A stretch of 64,000 bases of DNA from Brachybacterium fresconis (lineage in GTDB: Bacteria; Actinomycetota; Actinomycetes; Actinomycetales; Dermabacteraceae). Position 1 is the first letter of the stretch, and the number at the start of each line of letters is the position of its first letter. Under the pieces are notes generated by a model. The model did not search any database and had not been told where the DNA came from. It worked only from the letters and a program-made list of their open reading frames with translations. Location: assembly GCF_017876515.1 (NCBI RefSeq), contig NZ_JAGIOC010000001.1, positions 2,976,001 through 3,040,000 on the forward strand, given 5' to 3'. A program made the translations under genes and the position numbers. This document shows positions 8,068 through 16,428 of the stretch, in pieces.

Positions 8068-9018
8068 GTGTCCGACCTCGCCTCCCTGATCCCCACCCTC
8101 GCCACGGCCTCCTGGCTGTTGGTGGCGGTCGGTGCCGTCGTCGTCGGCCTGTCCAAGACCGCGATGCCCGGCGGCGGCACCATCGCCGTCGGCCTGTTCG
8201 CCCTCGCCCTGCCCGCCAAGGAATCCACCGCCGCGCTGCTGCTCCTGCTCATGGTGGGCGACGCGACCGCGCTGTGGGTCTACCGGCGCGAGCCGGACGT
8301 GCGCACCCTGGTGCGGCTGATCCCCAGCGTACTGATCGGCATCGTGCTGGGCACGATCTTCTTCGCGAACGTCGGCGGGGACACGGTGCGCACCACCATC
8401 GGCGTGATCCTGCTGGCCCTGATCGCCGTGACCGTCTGGCGCCGCCGCGCCGCCCGGACCAAGGCCCCGAGCGCTGACGGAGGGCAGGCGACGACCGACT
8501 CCCCGTCGGCGACCGGCTCTCGGTCGGAGACCGGCTCCCTGGCGGTGAGCGGCTCTCGGTCGGCGGCCGGCTCCGAGGTGGCGACCGGTTCCGGCTCGGC
8601 GAACACGGTGGGGTCCGGAACGAGCACGGCACCTGCGCCGACGGCGGGGTCCTCCCGTCTCGGCATCGCGCTCAGCCGCGCCGGGTACGGGGCGCTCGGC
8701 GGCTTCACGACCATGGTCGCCAATGCCGGCGGCCCCGTGATGTCGATGTACTTCTACGCGATGCGGATGCCGGTGCTGACCTTCCTGGGCACCTCCGCCT
8801 GGTTCTTCGCGATCGTCAACGTGGTCAAGCTGCCGTTCTCCGCGGGTCTCGGTCTGATCACCCGGGACACCCTGGTCATGGACCTGATGCTGGTGCCGCT
8901 GGTGCTGGTGGGTGCCTACTGCGGGACGAAGATCGCCCGGCGGATACCGCAGCGGGTCTTCGAGTCCGCGGTGCTGGTGCTCACCGTCGGTTCGGCGCTC
9001 GCGCTGCTGATCATCTGA
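8068..9018 (+). CDS. TauE/SafE-family membrane exporter with a long Ser/Gly linker
   Basis: A 316-residue inner-membrane protein of the sulfite/sulfoacetate exporter family; the substrate is unknown. Hydrophobic segments fill residues 10-127, and ending parts include GGFTTMVANAGGPVMSMYFY, a second half-repeat glycine/proline motif of the family. Residues about 131-196 form an unusual hydrophilic linker of Ser, Thr, Gly and Ala (SATGSRSETGSLAVSGSRSA) encoded by repetitive DNA. The linker joins the two membrane halves and is probably cytoplasmic. The start is taken as GTG 8068 because a -10 box lies just before it. Confidence 0.85.
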   Translation: MSDLASLIPTLATASWLLVAVGAVVVGLSKTAMPGGGTIAVGLFALALPAKESTAALLLLLMVGDATALWVYRREPDVRTLVRLIPSVLIGIVLGTIFFANVGGDTVRTTIGVILLALIAVTVWRRRAARTKAPSADGGQATTDSPSATGSRSETGSLAVSGSRSAAGSEVATGSGSANTVGSGTSTAPAPTAGSSRLGIALSRAGYGALGGFTTMVANAGGPVMSMYFYAMRMPVLTFLGTSAWFFAIVNVVKLPFSAGLGLITRDTLVMDLMLVPLVLVGAYCGTKIARRIPQRVFESAVLVLTVGSALALLII

Positions 9019-9072
9019 GACCCCGAGACCCCGAGACCCCGAGACCCCGAGACCCCGAGACCCCGAGACCCC
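9017..9072. repeat. Seven exact copies of an 8-bp unit
   Basis: (GAGACCCC)x7. The array begins inside the TGA stop of the exporter gene and lies between convergent genes. Confidence 0.9.
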
Positions 9073-9140
9073 GAGCTCCCCAGCCCCCGGCCCCCGTCGA
9101 CGATCGCTGCCTCGACGTCGCCGCGCCCCAGGCCTCGCAC

Positions 9141-9182
9141 GTGCCTGGTGCCTGGTGCCTGGTGCCCGGTGCCCGGTGCCCG
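9141..9182. repeat. Six copies of a 7-bp unit
   Basis: Three copies of GTGCCTG followed by three of GTGCCCG, just before the end of the convergent arylsulfotransferase-like gene. Confidence 0.85.
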
Positions 9183-9208
9183 GGGACATGGCGCGGCCGT
9201 GCAACGGA

Positions 9209-10951
9209 TCAGGGGCCGGTGAACCAGAACCCGTCGAAAGCATCCTTGTAGACCCGGTAGGCCATGTTCGAGGAGCCGTAGCGGAACGTGCCCACCAGCT
9301 GCCCGTCGGCCGTGTGCTCCGCGAAGACGTTCGCCTTGCCGGAGTTCACCGCCATCGGGTTCTCGACGGAGTCGCCGCCGATGCGCTGCACGTTCGAGAC
9401 CACGGAGGAATAGGCGACGTCGACGCGCTGGTCCTCGCGGAAGGTGCCGGCGTCCTCGTCGACCAGGTAGCGCAGGATCTGGCTGACCCCCTCGAAATCA
9501 TCGCCGGAGGCGCCCTCCGGGCCGACGTCCTGCCAGACCTCGTCGTCCCGGGTCCCCAGGAACCAATGGTTGTTGTTGAACATCTCGACGTAGTACTGGC
9601 CCGCCGGCAGCGCGTCGTCGTCCAGACGCGCCACGGAGTGCTGCCCGGCGTTGCCGGTGGGGGAGCCGTCGGGCGCCAGGAAGAGGTCCTCGTAGCCGGT
9701 GCCCTCCCAGATCTCCTGGGCCCCGATCATCCACCGCACGGACGGCGTCGAATCCGGTTCCAGGGCGTCGTCGAGGGCGAACACGGTGGAGGTCTCGCGG
9801 GCCGAGAGGTACATGATCTCGTCGACGATCTGCACGGAGTTGATGTGGATCCAGTCCTTGCCCGTCGCGTCGGTGCCGCCGGCGAACCCTTCCTCGCGGG
9901 CATGGGCGAGCTTCTCGTACTCGGGGAAGACCGTCTGCAGGTTCACCACTTCGGTGACATCGCCCGTGGTCAGGTCGATCCGGGTGATGCGGTCCTCGAC
10001 GCATTCGGCGCCGGACTTCGACGTCGGCACGTAGACCATGTCGCCGACGACCTCGAGGTCGTGATGGATGACCTGGTCGCCGGTATCGATGATCGGATCG
10101 GCGTGGCCGAAGGGGTCGATCACGCTGACCTGCTGCGATCCCGTGGTGACGACCAGCCTGCCGTCCTCCACCCGGATGTTGTGGTTCGGGTGGTCGGTGG
10201 ACAGCAGCTCTCCGCGGCCCACGCCCTCGTTGTCGAACAGGAAGCTGGCGTTCCCGGAGCTGGAGACGCCGGTGAGCGCGAACAGTCCCGGGCTGAGCGC
10301 CTCCGGGTCCGGCACGTCGATCGAGAGCTGGGTCTGGTAGACGCTGCTCGCGCCCGGAGGCTGGATGTCCAGCTCGCGGGTGATCGGCTCACCACCGGTC
10401 GGGGTCCAGGTCAGCCGCAGGTGGTTGCGGGCGCCGGGGACGAGGCCGACGAGCAGCCCGGTGAAGCCGGTCCCGTCCTCGGCGTGGTTCGCCGCGGTGC
10501 GGTGGTAGTCGGCGGTGGCGTCGGCCGTGATCGTGAACTCGAGGGCGCCGGGGTCGGCCGCGGCGAAGTGGACGTACAGACCGGTGCGCGTCGTGCCGTA
10601 CGGATCGAGCACGAGCAGCGGGTCGTTCGCCGTCCAGTCCTGCGCCGAGCGCTTGTCCTCGAGGGCGGCGTGCCGAGCGGCCTGCGCGGGGCCGGAGTAC
10701 GTCTCGGGGGAATCCTCGTCCTCGTCGATGTCGTAGGTCATCTGCCACACGGGGACGTCGCCGCCGGCCTTGCCGTACTCGGACAGCGAGGCGGAGAGGC
10801 CGCCCGGTTCGGCCGACTGCTTCCCGCTCGGCTCGCCGTCGCACGCCGCGAGGGCGAGGGTGGTCGCCGCGGCACCGGCCCCGACGAACAGCGTGCGCCG
10901 CGACAGAGGTCTCGGGACGACGGGGTGGATCGGGGCAGGGCCCTGCGGCAT
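9209..10951 (-). CDS. Arylsulfotransferase (ASST)-like Tat lipoprotein, paralog 1
   Basis: A 580-residue exported protein. A twin-arginine lipoprotein signal, LSRRTLFVGAGAAATTLAL followed by AAC with Cys37, directs it to the outer face of the membrane. The rest resembles the beta-propeller of aryl-sulfate sulfotransferases. Candidate catalytic residues sit in IHHDLEVVGD, DWIHINSV, SARETS and GNAGQHSV, which match the His/Arg pattern of the family. GAGGACG lies before the ATG and a TAGACT -10 box at 10978-10983 (minus strand). The gene at 23039 is a clear paralog. Donor and acceptor are unknown. Confidence 0.82.
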   Translation of the reverse strand: MPQGPAPIHPVVPRPLSRRTLFVGAGAAATTLALAACDGEPSGKQSAEPGGLSASLSEYGKAGGDVPVWQMTYDIDEDEDSPETYSGPAQAARHAALEDKRSAQDWTANDPLLVLDPYGTTRTGLYVHFAAADPGALEFTITADATADYHRTAANHAEDGTGFTGLLVGLVPGARNHLRLTWTPTGGEPITRELDIQPPGASSVYQTQLSIDVPDPEALSPGLFALTGVSSSGNASFLFDNEGVGRGELLSTDHPNHNIRVEDGRLVVTTGSQQVSVIDPFGHADPIIDTGDQVIHHDLEVVGDMVYVPTSKSGAECVEDRITRIDLTTGDVTEVVNLQTVFPEYEKLAHAREEGFAGGTDATGKDWIHINSVQIVDEIMYLSARETSTVFALDDALEPDSTPSVRWMIGAQEIWEGTGYEDLFLAPDGSPTGNAGQHSVARLDDDALPAGQYYVEMFNNNHWFLGTRDDEVWQDVGPEGASGDDFEGVSQILRYLVDEDAGTFREDQRVDVAYSSVVSNVQRIGGDSVENPMAVNSGKANVFAEHTADGQLVGTFRYGSSNMAYRVYKDAFDGFWFTGP

Positions 10952-10977
10952 GGCACGTCCTCAGGTCGGGTGGCACG

Positions 10978-10983
10978 AGTCTA
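10978..10983 (-). promoter_or_regulatory. -10 box for the ASST-like gene
   Basis: TAGACT on the minus strand, 26 bases before the ATG at 10951. Confidence 0.4.
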
Positions 10984-11021
10984 GGCACGTCGGCCCTCGA
11001 CGTCGTCGACGCGCCCGACGC

Positions 11022-11990
11022 TCACGGCGCGTCGGGGGCCAGGTGGGCAGTGGCCGCCCGGGCGCTGATCTCCTGCAGCACGGTGACCAGCTCGGGCGGC
11101 TCGATCACCTCGATCGGAGCGCCCAGCCGACACAGGTGCAGGGCGATCCAGTGCAGGTCGTCGGCCTCGGCCCCCGCCCGCAGGATGCACGCGCCGTCTC
11201 CGTCGGGCGTGACGGTCGCGGTGCGCGGCGGGACCTGGTCGGCGACCTCCTCGTAGGGGGCGAGCAGCCGCACGGTCACGTTCTGCGCATAGGCGCCGTG
11301 GGTGATGGAGGCGCGCACGGTGGCCTCGATGTCGGGCGTCGGGCGCGGAGTGATCCGGAAGGTGCTGGCATGGACCGCATGCATGCGGTCCAGCCGGAAG
11401 GTGCGCCAGTCCTCGCGCTCCAGGTCCCAGGCGAACAGGTACCAGTGCCCGTCGATCGAGAGCACCCGGCGCGGCTCGAGACGGCGATCGAAGCGCTGCC
11501 CGTCCCCGCGCTGGTAGTCCACGCGCACCCGCAGCCCGTCGCGCACGGCGGTGGCCAGCGCCAGCAGCACCTCCGAGCGGGCGGCGGGCAGCGGCCGGGC
11601 GACCACCCCCATCGCCTCGGCCACCGCGGAGACCTCCGAGCGGACCTCGGGCGGGAGGATCCGGTCCAGCGCCGCGAGAGCGCGCAGCGCGTCGGCGTCG
11701 AGACCCTCGAGACCGGAGGTGGCGGTCAGGCGGAGGCCGACGGCGACCGCGACGGCCTCGCGGGCGCCCAGCAGCAGCGGCGGCAGCTCCCGACCGGCGC
11801 CGAGCTGGTAGCCGCCGCCGTGCCCGGCCGACGTGAGCACCGGGTACCCCATCGCACGCAGACGATCGATGTCCCGCCGCACCGTCCGCACCGTCACGCC
11901 GAGCTCGGCGCCCAGCTCCGGCCCGGTCCAGACGGTGCGGGACTGCAGCAGCGCGAGCAATCGCAGGGCTCTGGTGGTCACGTCGCTCAT
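11022..11990 (-). CDS. YafY-type HTH regulator with WYL domain
   Basis: A 322-residue transcription factor. Residues 1-55 form a DeoR-like winged helix (ELGVTVRTVRRDIDRLRAMG), followed by GHGGGYQL and a WYL domain around 130-200 with the aromatic stretch SIDGHWYLFAWDLEREDWRTFRLDRM; the last part is the WCX extension. The ATG at 11990 is preferred to a GTG at 12008 because MSDVTTRALRLL is the usual start. It diverges from a DinB-family gene, a common pairing, with a perfect palindrome between them, so it probably controls itself and that gene. Confidence 0.88.
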   Translation of the reverse strand: MSDVTTRALRLLALLQSRTVWTGPELGAELGVTVRTVRRDIDRLRAMGYPVLTSAGHGGGYQLGAGRELPPLLLGAREAVAVAVGLRLTATSGLEGLDADALRALAALDRILPPEVRSEVSAVAEAMGVVARPLPAARSEVLLALATAVRDGLRVRVDYQRGDGQRFDRRLEPRRVLSIDGHWYLFAWDLEREDWRTFRLDRMHAVHASTFRITPRPTPDIEATVRASITHGAYAQNVTVRLLAPYEEVADQVPPRTATVTPDGDGACILRAGAEADDLHWIALHLCRLGAPIEVIEPPELVTVLQEISARAATAHLAPDAP

Positions 11991-12011
11991 GGGAACAGTC
12001 TGACCCACTTC

Positions 12012-12030
12012 GCGGACAGGATCTGTCCGC
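12012..12030. promoter_or_regulatory. Palindromic operator between the WYL regulator and DinB gene
   Basis: GCGGACAG, three bases (GAT), then CTGTCCGC: a perfect 8-bp inverted repeat in the 153-bp divergent gap. A related half-site, GTCCGACAG, follows at about 12049-12057. It is the best candidate binding site of the WYL regulator. Confidence 0.5.
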
Positions 12031-12143
12031 CCAGGACGGAAGAGTGTGGTCCGACAGCACGATCAGGGGCCCCTCGGCCCCGCCCCGTCAGCGCCCGTCG
12101 CGAAAGATCCTCGCCGTGGACGCACCGATCGAAGGAGAGCACG

Positions 12144-12719
12144 ATGCCGTTCCTGACCGCAGAGACCACCGATGAGCTCGACAGCCTCGCGACGTTCGCG
12201 GGCCAGCAGATCGCGCAGGTCGCGACGGCCCTGCACGGGCTCAGCCGCGAGCAGATCCGGCAGATCCCGAGCGCGTCCGCGATGAGCCTCGGAGCCCTCG
12301 CCCGGCACGTCATCCTCATCTCCGAGAGCGCGGCCTCCCGCATCGGGGCAGCCCCGGGAGCGGGGGCCGACCCCGAGCGCACGCCGGCGCAGTTCCTGGC
12401 CGAGGGCACCATCGCCCCCGACGCCGTGCGGGAGGAGGACACCGCCGACTCGCTCATCGTCGAGCTCCAGCAGGCCGCAGGGAATCTCACCGCCGCCCTG
12501 CGGACGTCGGATCCGGAGGCGGAGGGCCAGTTCCCCGACCAGCCGTGGTTCGAGGGCCGGACCACCTGGACCGTGCGCTGGTACGCCCTGCACCAGATCG
12601 AGGAGAACGCCCGACACGCCGGGCACGCCGACATCCTGCGCGAGAGCATCGACGGGAAGGGTGCCTATGAGGTCAACGCTCTCGCCGCCGGTCAGGAGTG
12701 GCCGCCGGCGGGGTGGTGA
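12144..12719 (+). CDS. DinB-family (DUF664-like) protein
   Basis: A 191-residue four-helix-bundle protein. The metal-site histidines of this superfamily are represented by LARHVILI near residue 55 and by HQIEENARHAGHADILRE near 155-172, a strong DinB/mycothiol-dependent-enzyme signature. GAAGGAG precedes the ATG at 12144. Members of the family include thiol S-transferases and uncharacterised stress proteins; the activity here is unknown. It is divergent from the WYL regulator, which likely regulates it. Confidence 0.85.
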   Translation: MPFLTAETTDELDSLATFAGQQIAQVATALHGLSREQIRQIPSASAMSLGALARHVILISESAASRIGAAPGAGADPERTPAQFLAEGTIAPDAVREEDTADSLIVELQQAAGNLTAALRTSDPEAEGQFPDQPWFEGRTTWTVRWYALHQIEENARHAGHADILRESIDGKGAYEVNALAAGQEWPPAGW

Positions 12720-12866
12720 GGTCCGTGCGCCCGGAGCCCCCTGAGGGCACGCTGAGGGGCCGGTCCCGTCGGACGGACCGCCCCCGCGCGAGGATCTCCG
12801 CGTGGGCTGTACGACGTGCAGCCCGCGCCGAGGGCCCACAGGATCACCAGAGCAAGGAGATGTGCC

Positions 12867-13487
12867 ATGACCAGCAACGATTCACCAGACACGTCCGGAG
12901 AGCCCACCGGGAAGGACGGCGATTTGCCCACCGTGCTCCTCGAGCAGATCGAGTACCACGTCCGCGAGTTCGCACGACCTCGCCTCGTGGGGCTGACCGA
13001 CCAGGAGTACTACTTCGACCCGACCCCGGGCGGCACCGCGTGGACCATCCACCCGCGCGTGGGCGACGGCGAGACGCCACCGACCTCGATCCAGGGCGGC
13101 TCCGGAGACGTGGTCATCGACTTCGAGTTCCCCGAGCCGGACCCGGCGCCGCTGACCACCATCGCCTGGCGGCTCGGCCACATCATCGTCGGCGTGCTCG
13201 GTGCCCGCAGCCATGCGCACTTCGGCGGACCGGCCGCGGACTACATGAGCTGGGACTATCCCGACACCGCGCAGGAGGCGCTGGCGCAGTTCGACGCCGC
13301 GTACGAGCGGTGGATCGCCGGGGTGCGCACCTGGAGCGAGGAGGACCTGCAGGTCGCCGTCGGCGAGGCGGAGGGGCCGTGGGCCGAGTACTCCCGCGCC
13401 ACCCTCGTCGCCCATATCAACCGCGAGCTCATCCATCACCTCGCCGAGATCGCGCTGCTGCGCGACCTGTGGGCGCACCGGGGGTGA
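12867..13487 (+). CDS. DinB-superfamily protein, second copy
   Basis: A 206-residue protein with the same fold signals as its upstream neighbour but clearly diverged: TTIAWRLGHIIVGVLGARSH carries the first histidine and VAHINRELIHHLAEIALLRDL the C-terminal pair. The segment YYFDPTPGGTAWTIHPR is typical of the DUF664-like subgroup that handles bulky or sugar-linked thiols. The ATG at 12867 follows AAGGAG; the frame extends further upstream without a better start. It lies 147 bases after the first DinB gene and may be co-transcribed with it. Confidence 0.85.
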   Translation: MTSNDSPDTSGEPTGKDGDLPTVLLEQIEYHVREFARPRLVGLTDQEYYFDPTPGGTAWTIHPRVGDGETPPTSIQGGSGDVVIDFEFPEPDPAPLTTIAWRLGHIIVGVLGARSHAHFGGPAADYMSWDYPDTAQEALAQFDAAYERWIAGVRTWSEEDLQVAVGEAEGPWAEYSRATLVAHINRELIHHLAEIALLRDLWAHRG

Positions 13488-13510
13488 GGGAAGCTGCGGG
13501 CGCGTGACGT

Positions 13511-13588
13511 GGCGGGCGCTGCGGACAGCGCTACCGCGTCCGGTGGCCCGGCGGGCGCTGCGGAAAGTGCCCCCGCGTCCGGTGACCC
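13511..13588. repeat. 39-bp tandem repeat, two copies
   Basis: Copies at 13511-13549 and 13550-13588 begin GGCGGGCGCTGCGGA and end CGTCCGGTG(G/A)CCC. They lie between convergent genes. Confidence 0.8.
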
Positions 13589-13603
13589 GTCGGTATCCCC
13601 TCG

Positions 13604-13638
13604 GATGTGTCGTTGAGAGGGTGGCATTCCGACACATC
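13604..13638. terminator. Hairpin between convergent genes
   Basis: GATGTGTCG (13604-13612) pairs with CGACACATC (13630-13638), loop 17 bases, between the DinB gene and the MFS gene ends. Confidence 0.4.
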
Positions 13639-13692
13639 TGACCGGGTCGAACCGATCTCGCCGGTCTCTCTCAGCGCGCAGGCCCCGGCCGT

Positions 13693-14973
13693 TCAGCTCC
13701 TCGCCGCCGCGGCCCGGGTCCAGCGGGCCACCAGCAGGTGGAGCGGGAGCGTCAGCGCCAGGACTGCCGCCGCGATCAGGGGGAGATGCCCCGGGGAGAG
13801 CCCGGTGGCCAGTGCCAGCCCGCCGACGCCGCCGCCGAGCGCGCTGCCCAGCGAGATCGCGCTCGCGTTCAGCGCCATCACCACGGCGACGGACGCCGGG
13901 GCCATGGCCGCCAGGCGGGCCTGCTGCGGCACCGCATGGCCCCCGTTGCCGATCCCCGCCAGCAGGAACCACACCAGGCTCAGCACCGCCACGGCCGACG
14001 GCACGGCCAGCGAGAGGGCGAGCGCCCCGAACAGGGAGTCGACCAGCAGACCCGCGAGGACCACGGTGAGCACCCGCACGGGCGAGAAGCGGTCCACCAG
14101 ACGCCCCGTGACGGCATTGCCGAGCATGCTCGCCAGCCCGTAGCCGCACATGATCACGATGATCATCCATCCGGCCGGATGGCTGGGCCGCAGGATCAGC
14201 ACCGCGTAGGTGAAGCAGGTGTAGCTCGCGCACAGCACTCCGGTGGACACCAGCAGCCCGGCCACCAGGTGAGGCCGGGCCAGCGGCCGCAGCCGGTCCA
14301 GAAGCGAGGAGGAGGGGTAGCGCAGCGGCGGCAGACGCAGTCCGATGCCCACCAGGGCGACGGTGCCGACGACCGAGACGAGCACCAGCGGCAGCCGCCA
14401 GTTGGACTGGCCCAGGATCAGCCCCACCGGCACCCCGAGCGCGGTGGCTGTCATCCAGCCGCCGAGCACGAAGGACAGCGCCCGCCCGCGATCACGCTCC
14501 GCCACCAGGTGCACGACGTACCCGGTCACCGCCGCGGCCAGGAGGCAGCCGCCGAGCGCCGCGAGCACGCGTCCGCCCAGCGCCAGCGCATAGGTCGGGG
14601 CGACGGCCGTGATCAGGTTGCCGAGCACGAAGGTCGACAGCGCGGCCAGGATGGTGCGGCGCTGCTCCCAGCCGCTCGTGGTCGCCCCGAGCACCGGTCC
14701 GGCGACCGCCGAGGTGAGGGCGAAGACCGAGACCAGCTGCCCGGCCAGGGCCGCGGTGACATCGAGATCCGTGGCTATGTCCGGCAGCAGACCGGCCAGG
14801 ACATAGCCATCGATCCCGGTGGTGAAGGTGGCGACCGCCAGCCAGATCAGCGTTCGGTAGGGGACCGAGGGCGCAGTCGTGCCGGGGCCCGCCTCGGGGT
14901 CCGTGCCGGGTTCCGCACGGAGCTCTTCGTCGTGGTCATCGCGAAGCTCCCCGGGCTCGTCGCGGGGATTCAC
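13693..14973 (-). CDS. MFS transporter (AraJ/drug-efflux type)
   Basis: A 426-residue major facilitator with about 12 hydrophobic segments. After a charged, acidic N-terminus of about 35 residues come IWLAVATFTTGIDGYVLAGL and LVSVFALTSAVAGPVLG, the first helices of the AraJ/NepI/CmlA-like group, and RVLAALGGCLLAAAVTGYVV of helix 4. Such proteins often export drugs or sugars; the substrate cannot be assigned. The GTG at 14973 is the first start in the frame but has no good ribosome binding site, so the true start may be slightly different. Confidence 0.85.
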   Translation of the reverse strand: MNPRDEPGELRDDHDEELRAEPGTDPEAGPGTTAPSVPYRTLIWLAVATFTTGIDGYVLAGLLPDIATDLDVTAALAGQLVSVFALTSAVAGPVLGATTSGWEQRRTILAALSTFVLGNLITAVAPTYALALGGRVLAALGGCLLAAAVTGYVVHLVAERDRGRALSFVLGGWMTATALGVPVGLILGQSNWRLPLVLVSVVGTVALVGIGLRLPPLRYPSSSLLDRLRPLARPHLVAGLLVSTGVLCASYTCFTYAVLILRPSHPAGWMIIVIMCGYGLASMLGNAVTGRLVDRFSPVRVLTVVLAGLLVDSLFGALALSLAVPSAVAVLSLVWFLLAGIGNGGHAVPQQARLAAMAPASVAVVMALNASAISLGSALGGGVGGLALATGLSPGHLPLIAAAVLALTLPLHLLVARWTRAAAARS

Positions 14974-15154
14974 GGCGGCGGTGTCGAGTTCATCAGCAGG
15001 CGTCGTCCCTTCGCTCGCCTCGGCGGTTCCGGCTCCGGCCCGGCCATGCTCCGGGACGCCTCGCGAGGTCCCCGCTCACGATCGAGCTCTGCGGTGCTGT
15101 TGCCACCGGCGCGGGTGGGAACGGTACCGCAGAACTCGACCGGGCGGGAGCGTC

Positions 15155-16168
15155 TCAGAGGCTGATGACGTCGGCGACCTTGCCGGTCGTGGAGGACTCG
15201 TAGGCCGCGAGGATCACGCCGAGCACGCTGACGCCCTCGACCTGGTTGTTCAGCGGGCGGTCGCCCGTGGTCAGCACATCGACGAAGTGGGCGATCTCGG
15301 CGGCGAAGGTGTCGACCTGCTCGTGCTCGAACACCTGCACCTCCTCGCCGCGCAGCTGGACGCGCAGGGTGGAGCCGTCCGAGCTCAGCGAGCCCTTCTC
15401 ACCCACGGCGGAGAAGCGGTCGGTGCCGGGCGCGGCGGCGTAGGCCCAGGAGGTGACCATCTGGCCCACCGCGCCGTTGTCGAAGCGCACCAGCACCTGC
15501 GCCGAGTCCTCGCCCTCCATGAACTTCAGGCGGTGGGTCGAGAGCATGGCGAAGGCGCTGACCGGGGTGGCGCCGGCCAGGTGCAGCATCAGGTAGGTGG
15601 GGTGGTAGCCGGTGTCGATCAGCTCGCCGCCGCCGGAGGTGGCGGTGTGCCCGCGCCAGCCCATCGACTCCGGGTCGAAGTCGTTGAAGAAGGAGTCGGT
15701 GGTGCGGACCTCGTAGATCGGACCGAGGGCACCGGAGTCGATGACCTCCTTGGCCTTGGCCACAGCCGGCATGAACAGCTGGTTGTGGGCGCACATCAGG
15801 GTCACGCCGGACTTCTCGATCACCTGCGAGACCGTCGTGGCCTCCTCGGGGGACAGGCACAGCGGCTTCTCGCACAGGATGTGCTTGCCGGCCTCGGCGG
15901 CCGCGACGATCGCGGGGGTGTGCAGGTGATGGGGCAGGCAGATGTCGACGGCGTCGACGTTCGGGTCCTTCACCATCTCGGTGAAGTCGGCGTAGCCGGT
16001 CGCGCCGGTCTCCTCGACGCGCTTCGCCAGGGTCTCCTCGCTGGCGTCGGCGATCGCGGTGATGGTGACGCGGTCGGGGATCTGCCGGTAGCCGTTGAGG
16101 TGGGCGTTGGCGATGCCGCCGCCGCCGATGATGCCGATGCGGACGGGGGACTTCACGGTGCTGGTCAT
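15155..16168 (-). CDS. Gfo/Idh/MocA-family oxidoreductase
   Basis: A 337-residue NAD(P)-dependent sugar or inositol dehydrogenase-like protein. Rossmann motif IGIIGGGGIANAHLNGY is at residues 12-28, the CEKPLCLSPEEA loop (typical EKP) near 97, and the C-terminal barrel contains GWRGHTATSGGGELIDTGYHPTYLML with the conserved Asp and His of the active site. GAGGAG lies just before the ATG at 16168; the frame runs further upstream but that part is repetitive. A second member follows upstream at 16429, and both are read leftward. The substrate is unknown. Confidence 0.9.
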   Translation of the reverse strand: MTSTVKSPVRIGIIGGGGIANAHLNGYRQIPDRVTITAIADASEETLAKRVEETGATGYADFTEMVKDPNVDAVDICLPHHLHTPAIVAAAEAGKHILCEKPLCLSPEEATTVSQVIEKSGVTLMCAHNQLFMPAVAKAKEVIDSGALGPIYEVRTTDSFFNDFDPESMGWRGHTATSGGGELIDTGYHPTYLMLHLAGATPVSAFAMLSTHRLKFMEGEDSAQVLVRFDNGAVGQMVTSWAYAAAPGTDRFSAVGEKGSLSSDGSTLRVQLRGEEVQVFEHEQVDTFAAEIAHFVDVLTTGDRPLNNQVEGVSVLGVILAAYESSTTGKVADVISL

Positions 16169-16317
16169 GGGGTTCTCCTCGGTGGGGTCGAGCTCGTGAT
16201 CACAGGGGTCGGGGTTTCGGGTATCGGGGTCGGCGGCACCTGGCACGTGGGAAGGGCCCGGTGTCGCGGGATGTCGGGGCGATCGGGGTCGGTGGCGTGG
16301 ATGGTCCGACGGGGGAC

Positions 16318-16357
16318 GGGCCGACAGGCCGACGGGCCGACGGGCCGACGGGCCGAT
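16318..16357. repeat. Five copies of an 8-bp unit
   Basis: Units GGGCCGAC, with AGGCCGAC and GGGCCGAT variants, in the 260-bp gap between the two oxidoreductase genes. No gene is seen in that gap. Confidence 0.85.
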
Positions 16358-16428
16358 GCGTGACGGGTCGACGGACCGGGCGCGAGCGGCTCGCGTCCGC
16401 GCCGGCCGGGCCGCCCCGTCGGCCGGGT

